NCBI GenBank assembly: GCA_035556135.1
Contig: DATMFO010000009.1
Span: 248,001 to 312,000 of the forward strand
From: ZC4RG30 sp035556135
GTDB taxonomy: Bacteria; Pseudomonadota; Gammaproteobacteria; Steroidobacterales; Steroidobacteraceae
Reading direction: 5' to 3'
Length of the DNA stretch: 64,000 nt
Shown here: piece by piece, positions 53,463-63,400 of the stretch
Layout: each line of letters starts with the position of its first letter
Numbering within the stretch: the stretch's first letter is position 1
Notes under the pieces: model-generated
What the model saw: only the letters and a program-made list of their open reading frames with translations
Databases searched by the model: none
What the model was told of the DNA's origin: nothing
Translations under genes and position numbers: made by a program

Positions 53463-54014
53463 ATGCGCAAGATCGCAGCAATTGGTGCATTTGCAGCCGC
53501 CCTGGCTTTTGGCGCCCAGCAGGCCGCTGCCACGGACTTCAGCTACAACCTGGTCGAAGGCGCTTTCGTCTCGGGTGATGGGTTCGATGGCCTGGGCGTA
53601 GCCGGTGCCCTGGAGTTCACGCCGGAGTTCTTCGGCCACGCCGGCATCGACCTCCTCGAGGCTGACGGCGGCGCTGATTTCAGCCTGCTGAACCTCGGTG
53701 GCGGCTACAGCCGCGCCATCAACAACAACCTCGACATCGTGGCGACCGCCTCGCTTGTCCGCCTCAAGGTGGACGGTGGTGGAAGCGACACCGGCTTCGG
53801 CCTCGGCGTTGGCGTGCGCGGTCGCGTGCTGAGCCAGCTCGAGCTGCACGCCGGCCTGGAATACGTGGACCTGGATGACAGCGACACGATCCTGAAGGCG
53901 GGCGGACGCTGGTACTTCACGCCCGCATTTGCCGCAGGCCTCGACCTGCATGACGGCGATGGCGACGCAACCCTGCGTTTCGCCCTGCGCTACGATTTCG
54001 GCAATCGCCGGTAA
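53463..54014 (+). CDS. Ax21-like outer-membrane beta-barrel protein, copy 2
   Basis: 183 residues from ATG 53463. Signal peptide MRKIAAIGAFAAALAFGAQQ, mature start near TDFSYNLVEGAF. Same strand pattern as copy 1, including GFGLGVGVRGRVLSQLELHA and GGRWYFTPAFAAGLD, ending LRYDFGNRR. Divergence from copy 1 in loops indicates an old duplication. Confidence 0.75.
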   Translation: MRKIAAIGAFAAALAFGAQQAAATDFSYNLVEGAFVSGDGFDGLGVAGALEFTPEFFGHAGIDLLEADGGADFSLLNLGGGYSRAINNNLDIVATASLVRLKVDGGGSDTGFGLGVGVRGRVLSQLELHAGLEYVDLDDSDTILKAGGRWYFTPAFAAGLDLHDGDGDATLRFALRYDFGNRR

Positions 54015-54045
54015 AGATTCGGCGTAGCCGTTCACAGTCTGGAGA

Positions 54046-54078
54046 GGGGCAATCCGCGAGGATTGCCCCTTCTTTTTT
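54046..54078 (+). terminator. Terminator after Ax21-like copy 2
   Basis: GGGGCAATCC (54046-54055) and GGATTGCCCC (54060-54069) with a GCGA tetraloop, then TTCTTTTTT. Textbook rho-independent terminator. Confidence 0.93.
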
Positions 54079-54122
54079 GCCCGGAAACTGCCGGGATTCG
54101 GTCAACAACAAGGAGTGATTGA

Positions 54123-54713
54123 ATGCGGAAGATTGCAACGCTGGGCGCAGTAGCAGCGCTGGGCATGAGTGGTGCGGCGCTGGCTGCGGATGGCGTGAGC
54201 CACAGCTTCCTCGAGGCCGGGTACGGCTACGGCGAACTGGCCGGCGGCATCGTGGATGGCGACGGCTTCAAGGTGGCCGGCTCGCTGGAGCTGCCCTCGA
54301 ACTTCGTGGTGGGCGCCGGATACCGGCAGTTCAAGTACACGGATGTCGGCTCGGAAAAATTCAAGGAGCTGAGCGCAGGGGTCAACTACAAGTGGACGCT
54401 GGGCTCTTCCTTCGACGTGCTGGCCGGGACCTCGTTCGAGCGGCTGGAAGTCGGCGGTGACGGCGAGTCCGGTTTCGGCCTGAATGTCGGAACCCGCGGT
54501 CGCCTGACCGACAAGCTGGAGTTGTCGGCCAACCTGCAGTACGTGGACATCAAGACGATTCCCAGCACCTTCCTCGTCACGGTCGGCCTGCGTCACTACT
54601 TCACGCCGGCATTCGCTGCGGGCGTGGACGTGCGCAAGTCGGAAATGCTCGTGATGGCCGGCGAGACGTCGTTCATCGCCACGCTGCGCTACGACTTCGG
54701 CAAGCTGTTCTGA
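54123..54713 (+). CDS. Ax21-like outer-membrane beta-barrel protein, copy 3
   Basis: 196 residues, signal peptide MRKIATLGAVAALGMSGAAL. The mature part keeps the family blocks FGLNVGTRGRLTDKLELSA and RHYFTPAFAAGVDV, but its first strand (HSFLEAGYGYGEL) is more diverged than in copies 1, 2 and 4. Ends LRYDFGKLF with terminal Phe. Confidence 0.73.
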   Translation: MRKIATLGAVAALGMSGAALAADGVSHSFLEAGYGYGELAGGIVDGDGFKVAGSLELPSNFVVGAGYRQFKYTDVGSEKFKELSAGVNYKWTLGSSFDVLAGTSFERLEVGGDGESGFGLNVGTRGRLTDKLELSANLQYVDIKTIPSTFLVTVGLRHYFTPAFAAGVDVRKSEMLVMAGETSFIATLRYDFGKLF

Positions 54714-54751
54714 AGCATTCAGCACGGGTTCAGCCCGTCGCAGCTTGAATG

Positions 54752-54780
54752 GGGGCGACCCTGACCGGTCGCCCCTTTTC
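54752..54780 (+). terminator. Terminator after Ax21-like copy 3
   Basis: GGGGCGACC (54752-54760) pairs with GGTCGCCCC (54767-54775), followed by TTTTC. Confidence 0.85.
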
Positions 54781-54825
54781 ATTTGCACGTGAAATGATTC
54801 CGCGCATCCCACGATGGAGGATCCC

Positions 54826-55425
54826 ATGCGTAAACCCGCAATACCGGCCGCAACACTTGGCGCGGTCGCCGCGTTGCTCGCCGGCCCGGCGCTGGCCGAC
54901 GGCTTCAGCTACAACAACATCGAAGCCCGCTTCATCTCCACGGAGATCGAAGATGCCGAGCCCGGTGTCGACCTCGAGGGCGACGGCTTCGCCATCGCGG
55001 GCAGCGTGGAATTCGGTCCCACCATCCACGGCTTCGGCACGCTCAGCGGCACCGAATATGAAGACACCATCGATGTGGGTTCACTCACCGCCGGCCTTGG
55101 CTTCAATCACTCCCTGGCCCCGGCGCTGGACCTGGTAACCGGCATCTCCTACGAGCGCCTGAAGGTCGAGGTGGATGACTCGCGCGTGATCGAAGAGGGC
55201 TACGGCCTGCATGCCGGCCTGCGCGGCCGCGTTGGCGACAGGGTGGAGCTCACCGCCGGCGTCAAGTACACCGACTACGGCGACGACCTCGACGACACCA
55301 CCATCATGGTCGGCGGCCGCTATTACTTCAGCCGCAATTTCGCGCTGGGTCTCGACTACGGCGAGAACGACGACGGCGACACCTGGGCGCTGGCCTTCCG
55401 CTACGACTTCGGCAACCGCTACTGA
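54826..55425 (+). CDS. Ax21-like outer-membrane beta-barrel protein, copy 4
   Basis: 199 residues from ATG 54826, preceded by GGAGG; an ATG 12 bases upstream lies within the ribosome site. Signal peptide ends near ALADG, then FSYNNIEARF. Highly acidic loops (VEVDDSRVIEEG, NDDGDTW). Ends FRYDFGNRY. No terminator as clear as those after copies 1-3 follows before the glutathione peroxidase gene. Confidence 0.75.
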   Translation: MRKPAIPAATLGAVAALLAGPALADGFSYNNIEARFISTEIEDAEPGVDLEGDGFAIAGSVEFGPTIHGFGTLSGTEYEDTIDVGSLTAGLGFNHSLAPALDLVTGISYERLKVEVDDSRVIEEGYGLHAGLRGRVGDRVELTAGVKYTDYGDDLDDTTIMVGGRYYFSRNFALGLDYGENDDGDTWALAFRYDFGNRY

Positions 55426-55487
55426 AATGGCATGAGCCGGCCCCCTGTGGGAAGATGGCGGACGCACCGCCAGCCACGGGGGCCAGC

Positions 55488-55964
55488 ATGTCTCTCTACG
55501 ATATTTCCGCGCGCCGTCTCGATGGCACCGAACAATCCCTGGGCGATTACCGCGGCCAGGTGCTGCTCATCGTCAATGTGGCCAGCCGCTGCGGCTTCAC
55601 GCCGCAATACACGGGGCTCGAGGCGCTTCATCGCAAATACAAGGATCGCGGCTTCGCCGTGCTCGGCTTCCCCTGCAACCAGTTCGGCGCGCAGGAACCC
55701 GGCACTGCGGCCGAGATCGGCGCCTTCTGCAGCACCACATACGATGTGACCTTCCCGCTGTTCGCCAGGATCGACGTCAACGGCGACCAGGCGCATCCGC
55801 TCTACCAGCACCTGAAGGGCGCGCAGCCCGGCATCCTCGGCACCGAAGCCATCAAGTGGAACTTCACCAAGTTCCTGGTCGACCGCACCGGCAAGGTCGT
55901 CTCCCGCCACGCCCCCAAGGACAAGCCCGAAGAGCTCCAGGGCGTAATCGAGGCGCTGCTTTGA
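55488..55964 (+). CDS. Glutathione peroxidase (thioredoxin-dependent type)
   Basis: 158 residues from ATG 55488 (MSLYDISARRLDG). Peroxidatic Cys in NVASRCGFTPQY, Gln in FPCNQFGAQEPG, Trp in IKWNFTKFLVDRTG. Bacterial members with Cys instead of Sec reduce hydroperoxides, generally using thioredoxin. Full length. Confidence 0.95.
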   Translation: MSLYDISARRLDGTEQSLGDYRGQVLLIVNVASRCGFTPQYTGLEALHRKYKDRGFAVLGFPCNQFGAQEPGTAAEIGAFCSTTYDVTFPLFARIDVNGDQAHPLYQHLKGAQPGILGTEAIKWNFTKFLVDRTGKVVSRHAPKDKPEELQGVIEALL

Positions 55965-56015
55965 TTTGCCGCGCTGGCAACAGCTTTCCCTTTCCCTGAT
56001 CGAGGAGATTCCACC

Positions 56016-56741
56016 ATGCAACTGAACCGCGCCCGTCTCGTGACTCGCGCCGCGCTCGCCGCGGCAGCGTTGTTCGCGGCCCTGCCTGCATCTGCCCAAT
56101 GGACGGGCAAGGGAGAAGCCGGCCTCGCGCTGGCCGACGGCAACACCGACACCCGCACCGCCAACGCCAGGGTCGCCGCGACCTACAAGGTCGATGTCTG
56201 GGAACATGCCTTCACCCTCGGCGGGCTCTATGTGCGCAATGACGGCACCACTACCGCGCGCCGCTGGGAAGCCGGTGCGCAGACGCGCCGCGATTTCTAC
56301 CAGCGCAACTTCTGGTACGGCGGCGCCCGTTATGAAGAAGACCGCTTCAGCGGCTTCGACCACCAGGGCCTGGTGACCACCGGTATCGGCCGGCGCTTCA
56401 TCGACAACGACACCACCAGGCTGCTGGCGCAGGCCGGTGTCGGCTACAAGTTCTGGGAAACGCTCGATGTGCCACGCGACAAGGACAGCAGCATCACCGG
56501 CGTGGCCAGCATGGAGTTCGACCACAAGCTCACCGCCACGACCACCGTCTTCGACAGGTTCAACGGCGAGTTCACGTCGGGCAACAATTTCCTGCAGAAC
56601 GAGATCGGCGTGGCGGTGAAGATGACTGACCGCATTGCCCTGGCGCTGGCCTATGCCGTGCGCCACAACACCGATCCGCCCGCGGGCTTCAAGAAGACCG
56701 ATACGCTGACTACGGTGAACCTCGTCTACGAGGTGAAGTAA
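56016..56741 (+). CDS. DUF481 outer-membrane protein (YdiY-like)
   Basis: 241 residues. Signal peptide about 1-27 (ALPASAQ), then a DUF481 barrel: GEAGLALADGNTDTRT, GGARYEEDRFSGFDHQ, VGYKFWET and a C-terminal TLTTVNLVYEVK. Related proteins are called salt-induced outer-membrane proteins; the precise role is unknown. Ends seven bases from the convergent acyltransferase gene. Confidence 0.9.
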   Translation: MQLNRARLVTRAALAAAALFAALPASAQWTGKGEAGLALADGNTDTRTANARVAATYKVDVWEHAFTLGGLYVRNDGTTTARRWEAGAQTRRDFYQRNFWYGGARYEEDRFSGFDHQGLVTTGIGRRFIDNDTTRLLAQAGVGYKFWETLDVPRDKDSSITGVASMEFDHKLTATTTVFDRFNGEFTSGNNFLQNEIGVAVKMTDRIALALAYAVRHNTDPPAGFKKTDTLTTVNLVYEVK

Positions 56742-56747
56742 CCGCCC

Positions 56748-57455
56748 TCAGGGCGGACCGGAGTGCGCTTCGATGAAGCGCTGCACTTCCTCGTTGATCT
56801 CGCGCGGGTCACGCCCGCGCGGGTCGATGGGGGCGCCAATCACCACACGGATGGTGCCGGGCTTCTTCAGCAGGCCGCGTCGCGGCCAGAAGTAGCCCGC
56901 GTTGTGTGCCACCGGCACGATGCGCGCACCAGTTTCGACGGCAACGGCCGCGCCGCCCACGCCATAACGGCGCGTCTGTCCCGGCGGCATCCGCGTCCCT
57001 TCCGGAAACACCACGATCCAGCAGCCACGTGCCAGGCGCTCGCGTCCCTGCTCGATGAGCTGCCGCACGGCCGCGCCGCCCGCGCCGCGATCGATGGCGA
57101 TGCAGTGCAGCTGCTTGATGCCCCAGCCCACGAAGGGAATCCAGGTCAGTTCGCGCTTCAGCACCCACACCTGCGGCGGCAGCAGCGCAGCCTGCGCAAA
57201 GGTCTCCCAGCTGGAGGAGTGCTTCATCAGCGCGATGCAGGCCTCGTTCGCGGGAATGTTCCCGGCGCCCTCCACGCGGTAATCGAGGCGGCACAGCAGT
57301 CGGCAGGCTCCCAGCAGCGAGCGCGCCCAGTTGCGCGCCAGCATGGTGCGGCCGCGCCAGCTGAGGAACACGCTGGCGATCACGAAGAAGATCGCATAGC
57401 AGAAGGTGAACAGCAGGAAGAAGACCGTGAAGACGATCGAGCGCAGCAGCTGCAT
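56748..57455 (-). CDS. PlsC-like lysophospholipid acyltransferase
   Basis: 235 residues from ATG 57455; the longer upstream frame is antisense-like and not membrane-like. N-terminal helix (about 8-32), then acyltransferase motifs: KHSSSWETF (HX4E instead of the usual HX4D), VFPEGTRMPPG and IVPVAHNAGYFWP. Acylates 1-acyl-glycerol-3-phosphate or a related lipid. The Asp-to-Glu change in motif I recurs in part of the family, so activity is still likely. Confidence 0.88.
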   Translation of the reverse strand: MQLLRSIVFTVFFLLFTFCYAIFFVIASVFLSWRGRTMLARNWARSLLGACRLLCRLDYRVEGAGNIPANEACIALMKHSSSWETFAQAALLPPQVWVLKRELTWIPFVGWGIKQLHCIAIDRGAGGAAVRQLIEQGRERLARGCWIVVFPEGTRMPPGQTRRYGVGGAAVAVETGARIVPVAHNAGYFWPRRGLLKKPGTIRVVIGAPIDPRGRDPREINEEVQRFIEAHSGPP

Positions 57456-57487
57456 CGGGTGGTCCTGGGTATCCGGAAGGGTTCTTG

Positions 57488-58219
57488 TCAGTACTCGAGC
57501 CAGGCCCGCAGTGCCGCGGTGATTTCGTCCGGCCTTTCCATCATGCACATGTGGCCGCAGTCGGGAACGATGACCAGCCTTGCCCCGGGAATGCGCCGCG
57601 CCATCTCCTCGTGGCGGGCCGGCGGGCTCCAGCCATCCTCGCGCCCGCACAGCACCAGCGTGGGCACTTTGATGCCGGGCAGCAGGGCGGTGCGGTCCGG
57701 CCGGTTGAGCAGGGCCTCGGTCTGGGCCTCGAACTGAGCCAGCGGTGCGCGGCCGATCATGGCGTGGATGGCGCCCATCAACCCGGCGTCGTTGAGGCGC
57801 GCCGGGTGCACCATGCCGCGCGCCCACTCCTTGCCCAGGGCAAACATCCCCTGCGTGCGCCCGATGTCGCGCAGGCGGTAGCGGCCAGCGCGTTCACGCT
57901 CGCCTGTTTCGCCTGCCGCAAGCCCTTCGAACCCCGTGTCGAGCAGGGCCAACCGCGTCACGCGGCCGGGGGCACGGGCCAGGATTTCCAGGGCCACGCG
58001 TCCGCCCATTGAATGTCCCGCCAGTGCAAAACGGGCCGGTGCCGCATCGAGGATGCGGCCCGCCATGACCTCCAGCCTGTCCGCGAGACCGTGCTCCGGC
58101 ACCATCACCGGCCGCTCCCCGCCAAGGGCCGCGGCCTGCGCCCGCCAGACCTGCGCATCGCAGACCAGACCGGGGACCAGGACCAGTAATTCAGGTTCAG
58201 CCATATATTGGTAACGCAT
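57488..58219 (-). CDS. Alpha/beta hydrolase
   Basis: 243 residues from ATG 58219; a TTG at 58258 would add 13 residues, and an ATG at 58204 is also possible. Serine nucleophile in the elbow GHSMGG, oxyanion region LVPGLVCDAQVW, Asp region GREDGWSP, catalytic His in PDCGHMCMMERP. Substrate unknown. Divergent from the acetoacetyl-CoA synthetase gene. Confidence 0.88.
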   Translation of the reverse strand: MRYQYMAEPELLVLVPGLVCDAQVWRAQAAALGGERPVMVPEHGLADRLEVMAGRILDAAPARFALAGHSMGGRVALEILARAPGRVTRLALLDTGFEGLAAGETGERERAGRYRLRDIGRTQGMFALGKEWARGMVHPARLNDAGLMGAIHAMIGRAPLAQFEAQTEALLNRPDRTALLPGIKVPTLVLCGREDGWSPPARHEEMARRIPGARLVIVPDCGHMCMMERPDEITAALRAWLEY

Positions 58220-58290
58220 TGTGATGCGGCCGGATTCTCCAGCCAAATCATGCTTCAATAACGCACTTTTTTGCTTGGAGCCGAGCGGGA

Positions 58291-60279
58291 ATGATTGAAC
58301 CGGGTACCGTGCTGTGGACGCCTTCGCCGGAACGGATTGCGCGCGCGCGCATCACCGAGTTCCGCAACTGGCTGAGTGCCAACAGGGGCCTCACCTTCCC
58401 TGATTTCGAGGCGCTGTGGCGCTGGTCCACCGAGGACATCGACGCCTTCTGGCAGGCCTGCTGGGACTTCTTCGGCATCGAGGCGACCAGGCAGCCCACC
58501 GCCGTGCTGGGCAAGCGCACCATGCCGGGTGCCGAATGGTTCCCGGGCGCCGAGATCAACTACGCGCGCCACATGCTGCGCAACGAGAAGCCCGGCGAGG
58601 CCGCGCTGCTGCACCTGAACGAGCGGCAGGGCCTGCAGGAGATGTCCTGGGACGAGTTCGCCGGCAAGGTGCGCATCGTCGCCACGCAGCTGCGCAAGCT
58701 GGGCGTGAAGCGGGGCGATCGCGTCTGCGCCTACATGGTCAACGTGCCCGAGACGCTGATCGCCATGCTGGCCACCACCAGCCTGGGGGCCATCTGGTCC
58801 TCGGTGGGCCCCGACTTCGGCACCCCCGGCGTGCTCGACCGCTTCTCGCAGCTGGAACCCACCGTGTTCCTGCACGTGGACGGCTACCAGTACGGCGGCA
58901 AGCCCTTCGACCGCATGCCCGAGGTGGAGAAGATCCTCACGCGCCTCACCAGCGTGAAGCACATCATCCAGTACAACTACCTGAAGGCCGACACGCCGCG
59001 CTCGCGGCCCGGCACCGTGTACTGGAGCGAGCTGCTCGACCACCCGCCGGTGTCGCGCGAGGCGTTCCGCTTCGAGGAGGTGCCCTTCAACCACCCGCTG
59101 TGGATCCTCTTCTCCTCCGGCACCACCGGCCTGCCCAAGCCCATCATGCACAGCCACGGCGGCATCATGATCGAGCAGCTGAAGCACCTGGCCTTCAACT
59201 TCGACATGCACGCCGGCGAGCGCATCTTCTTCTACACCACTACCGGCTGGATGATGTGGAACTTCCTGGTCAGCAGCATGCTGTCGGATGTGAAGCCCGT
59301 GCTCTATGACGGCAACCCGGCCTGGCCCGATGGCGATGTGCTGTGGAAGATGGTGCAGGACTCGCGCGCCACGCTGTTCGGCGCCAGCCCCACCTACCAG
59401 TCCATCCTCGAGAAGAACGGGGTGGTGCCGAAGAGCAAGTTCGATCTCAGCAACCTGCGCTCGATCACGCTGGCCGGTTCGCCGGTCTCGCCAGAGTGCC
59501 AGCAGTGGTTCCACGACAACGTGAAGCAGGACTGCTGGGTTGCGCCGGGCTGCGGCGGCACCGACATCTGTTCCGGCTTCGTGGGTGGCGCCGTGATCCT
59601 GCCGCAGCGCGCGGGCGAGATGCAGGCGCGCTGCCTCGGCATCGCCGTGCACGTGATGGGGGAGAACGGCCAGTTCGTCACCAATGAAGTCGGCGAGATG
59701 GTGGTGACGCAACCCTCGCCATCGATGCCGGTGGGTTTCTGGAACGACAAGAACGACGAGCGTTACATCGAGACCTATTTCAGCGACTTCCCGGGCATGT
59801 GGCGCCAGGGGGACTTCTACATGGTGAACGACCGCGGCGGGGCCTATGTGCTCGGCCGCTCGGATGCCACGCTGAACCGCCACGGCATCCGCATCGGCAC
59901 TTCCGAGATCTACCGCACCATCGTGCTGGTGCCGGGTGTGGAGGACGGGCTGATCGTCAATCTCGACCTGCCCGGCGGCCACTTCTTCATGCCGCTGTTC
60001 GTGAAGCTGGCGGCTGGCCGCGTGCTCGACGAGGCCCAGAAGAAGGCCATCAACGACCGGCTGCGCAGCGAATACACCCCGCGCCACGTGCCGGACAAGA
60101 TCTACCAGGTGCCCGACATCCCCTACACCATCTCCGGCAAGCGCATGGAGGTGCCGGTGCGGCGCATCCTGTCGGGCGTGCCGCTGGCGAAGGCGGCGAA
60201 CCGGGATGCGATGGCGAATCCGGCATCGCTGGACGCCTTCATCGAGTACGCGCGCACGCAGCAGGACTACAAGCTGTAG
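58291..60279 (+). CDS. Acetoacetyl-CoA synthetase (acetoacetate-CoA ligase)
   Basis: 662 residues. N-terminal ACAS-type domain, then AMP-binding motifs ILFSSGTTGLPKPI, GTDICSGF and GRSDATLNRHGIRIGTSEIY, and the C-terminal catalytic lysine in SGKRMEVPVRRIL. The pattern VGPDFGTPGVLDRFSQLEPT with GVEDGLIVNLD distinguishes it from acetyl-CoA synthetase. Activates acetoacetate from ketone-body or amino-acid degradation or PHB turnover. Confidence 0.93.
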   Translation: MIEPGTVLWTPSPERIARARITEFRNWLSANRGLTFPDFEALWRWSTEDIDAFWQACWDFFGIEATRQPTAVLGKRTMPGAEWFPGAEINYARHMLRNEKPGEAALLHLNERQGLQEMSWDEFAGKVRIVATQLRKLGVKRGDRVCAYMVNVPETLIAMLATTSLGAIWSSVGPDFGTPGVLDRFSQLEPTVFLHVDGYQYGGKPFDRMPEVEKILTRLTSVKHIIQYNYLKADTPRSRPGTVYWSELLDHPPVSREAFRFEEVPFNHPLWILFSSGTTGLPKPIMHSHGGIMIEQLKHLAFNFDMHAGERIFFYTTTGWMMWNFLVSSMLSDVKPVLYDGNPAWPDGDVLWKMVQDSRATLFGASPTYQSILEKNGVVPKSKFDLSNLRSITLAGSPVSPECQQWFHDNVKQDCWVAPGCGGTDICSGFVGGAVILPQRAGEMQARCLGIAVHVMGENGQFVTNEVGEMVVTQPSPSMPVGFWNDKNDERYIETYFSDFPGMWRQGDFYMVNDRGGAYVLGRSDATLNRHGIRIGTSEIYRTIVLVPGVEDGLIVNLDLPGGHFFMPLFVKLAAGRVLDEAQKKAINDRLRSEYTPRHVPDKIYQVPDIPYTISGKRMEVPVRRILSGVPLAKAANRDAMANPASLDAFIEYARTQQDYKL

Positions 60280-60286
60280 ACGCGGC

Positions 60287-60312
60287 CGGCCGGCCTGTTT
60301 CAGGGCCGGCCG
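60287..60312. terminator. Putative terminator after acetoacetyl-CoA synthetase
   Basis: CGGCCGGCC (60287-60295) pairs with GGCCGGCCG (60304-60312) around TGTTTCAG. The T-run is absent (GAAATATTT follows), so termination is likely partial or Rho-assisted. Confidence 0.5.
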
Positions 60313-60355
60313 AAATATTTCCGGCATTCACTTCCGGTTCAGCTCTCCCCACTCG

Positions 60356-60410
60356 TTGTACGTGTTGACGCCGCGCTATCGACCTCGATAGCGCGGCGCA
60401 CAACATACAA
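60356..60410 (+). promoter_or_regulatory. Large leader hairpin or operator palindrome upstream of the TonB-dependent receptor
   Basis: A 13-bp perfect core GCCGCGCTATCGA (60370-60382) / TCGATAGCGCGGC (60385-60397) around CC is extended by TGTTG/CAACA and TTGTA/TACAA with small interruptions, about 23 pairs in all. It ends 18 bases before the GTG start of the receptor, directly before its G-rich ribosome site. It could be a translation-controlling RNA stem or an operator. Confidence 0.7.
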
Positions 60411-60428
60411 GGGGTCAGGGGGTTCACC

Positions 60429-63400
60429 GTGTCAAGATTCACTTGCGTGTCGTTCGCGCGCACCTCGTTTGTAGCAATTGCTGCATGTTTCGCGCTGACC
60501 GGCTGGTCGACTGCACAGGCTGCCGCGGCAGCAGAAGAAGACGAAGAGGAGCTGGAAGAGCTCACCGAGGTGCAGGTCACCGGCACGCGCATCCAGAACC
60601 CGAACGTCACATCGGCCAACCCCATCACCTCGATCACGGCCGAGGAGATGCGCCAGCTGGGCATCGTGAACGTGGCCGATGCGCTGCTCACGCTGGTGCC
60701 GCAGAACATCTCCTCCTACCAGCCCGGGCTGGTGGGTGACATCCAGAGCACCGCCGGCGGCGAGTTCGGCAACATCGGCACGGGCTTCGGCAACGGCGGC
60801 CAGGGCAACAACGACCTGGACCGCGGCTCCTTCTTCATCGGCAACACCATCGCCAACCTGCGCGGCATGGACCCCTCCTTCGGCACGCGCACCCTGACGC
60901 TGGTCGATGGCCGCCGCACGGTGTCCAGCTCCAGCCAGGCCGACTTCGTCGACATGAACAGCATTCCCACGAACCTGCTGCAACGCATGGACGTGGTCAC
61001 CGGCGGTGCGTCGGCCACCTACGGCTCCGGCGCCGTGGCGGGTGTGGTCAACCTGGTGCTCAACAACCGCAAGGAAGGCATCTCGATCGATCTGGGCTAC
61101 AGCGCCAACCAGGAAGGAGACGGCAAGAGCCCGAACTTCTCGATCAATGGCGGCCGTTCGTTCTTCAACGGCAAGGGCCATGGCCTGCTGAGCTTCGAGT
61201 GGCAGAAGACCGATCCCATCGAGAACTGCGCCGAGGCCCGCAGCTGGTGCGCGGATTCGCGCGCCATGCTGACCAATTCGACCAGCTCGCTGATCGAAGA
61301 CAACTTCAGCTCGCCGGTGGTGGCGCTGCCTGGCTACGAGAACTATCCGGCGCGCTTCCAGATGAACAACGTGCGCTACAGCCAGTGGTCGCCGGCTGGC
61401 GTGATCTACGAGAACAACACCAGCGTCGATCCGGCCAATCCCGCCCCGACCTCCGGCGTCCGCTTCACCCCGGATGGCACGGGCGTCGAGGAATTCGCCT
61501 ACGGCTTCCGCGGTGCCTCCAACTCCAGCTCCGTGATGAACGGCGACGGCCCGGTCACCACCAGCGGCTACTCGCTGCGCGCGCAGAACGAGCGCAAGGT
61601 CGCCTTCACGAACTTCGAATACAACTTCACCGAGCGCACCACGGGCTATGTGCAGGCGCGCTACTCGGTGACGGACGGCTACAACCGCAACCGTCCCTCC
61701 AACAGCAACGTCTGCGCGCGCTTCCAGACGCCTGGTGTGGCCGCCATCGCGGGTGGCACGGCACAGGCCGGCGAGACCATCTATTTCGGCACCGGCACCA
61801 TCCCGGCCGATCAGTTCGTGCTGACGATTCCGCCGTACAACCAGCCGGCCACCCCGGGCATCGAGCGCAACCCGCTGTGGAACAACGCCAACTTCCGGCA
61901 GTTCCTGAGCGAAGGGGGAACCGCGGTGCCGAATCCAATCTCCGGCGGCCTGACGCTGCGCCCGACCACGCAGCCCAACCCCTACATCGGCGTCGCCGCA
62001 CCGTCGGTGGCAGGCCAGGACACGCCCGTCAACCCGCCGCCCAGCTTCAGCTGGGGCTCCAACGTGGTGCCGGGCAGCGCGCAGTATGTGTTCACCAAGT
62101 CGCCGAACAGCCAGAGCCGCTACTGGCTGCTGGTGTCGATCCAGATCGCCGCCGACTTCGAGGACCCGGGCGTGCCGGCGGTGCTGCCTTCCATTGGGCG
62201 CAACTCCTACGCCTTCCTCAACCAGCTGACTCCGGAAGCGCTGAACGCCGTGCAGTCGGCCTTCAACCGCTCGCCGAGCACGGGCGGCACCAACTCCGCC
62301 ACCGCGGCGCTGTGGGGCACCAACCCCTGCAATGGCTTCACCGCCATCCGCAAGGTGTGGAACCCGCAGATCCAGCAGTCCAGCACCAGCAACTCGAAGA
62401 CCTTCAGCGGCACCATGGGCCTGAAGGGCCGCTTCGGCCAGGACTGGCGCTGGGAAACCTACTACCAGTACGGCACTACCGACAGTCTCTCGAGGACCTA
62501 CAACGGCACCACCAACCTGAGCCTGAACTTCGCCATCGACGCGGTGATCGATGACCGCCTCACCGTCGACGGTGCGCCGAACCCGACCTTCGGCCAGCCG
62601 GTGTGCCGCATCACGCGTGACGGCATTCCGCAGCTGGACACCAACGGCGTGTTCATCAGTGACACCGAGGGTCTTACGGCGCTGGCGGCCGGCTGCAAGC
62701 CGCTGAACATCTTCGGCGACTTCGCCGGCACTCCCACCGCATGGGACGGGCTGAACATGACCCCCGCCGAGCTGGCGCAGCTGCAGCAGGACGCCCTGGC
62801 CTATGCCTTCAAGGACAGCTCCTCGGCCGGCTCGACCACGCTGCAGAACCTGTCCTTCACCACCAACGGCACGCTGTGGCAGGGCTGGGGCGCAGGTCCG
62901 CTGACCGGCGCCTTCGGCATCGACCTCAGCCAGAACACGGTGGACAACAAGGGCACGCGCGGTTCCTTCTACCTGCGCTCGGACCTTGCCAACTGGCAGG
63001 ATTCCTTCGGCGGCAAGACGCGCACCACCGAGGGCTACTCGGAGTTCAACATGCCGCTGGTGAGCGCCATCGAGGGCGTGAACCTCTGGTCGCTGAACTT
63101 CGGCGCCCGCTACACCGACTACTACAACAAGGGTGGCCCCGGCACCACGGGCGCCTCGGCCAACCAGGGCACGTTCAACTGGAAGATCTCCACGGTGTAC
63201 GAGCCCTTCGACTGGGTGCGCCTGCGCCTGACGCGTTCGCGTGACATGCGCGCCGCCGACTACCGCGAGCTGTTCAACAACTCGCCCACGCTGCCCGACC
63301 AGGCCACGGGCCGCAACTGGTGGCGCGAGCAGACTGAAATCAGCACCGAGAACCAGAACGAGCGCTTCGGCTATGTGCGCGTCGGCAACCCTGACCTCTC

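Noticed and set aside
54780..54800. CACGTG-centred sequence as a third parS site
   Set aside because: Only the CACGTG core and a few flanking bases match; the GTTCC/GGAAC arms are missing. The same holds for CACGTG near 18893.
58255..60327. Leftward open frame of 690 codons opposite acetoacetyl-CoA synthetase
   Set aside because: Antisense shadow; the plus strand carries the full set of AMP-forming ligase motifs.
61199..62554. Open frame of 451 codons inside the last TonB receptor
   Set aside because: A shifted frame of the same strand with Gln/Arg/His-rich low-complexity product; the receptor frame carries plug and barrel features.
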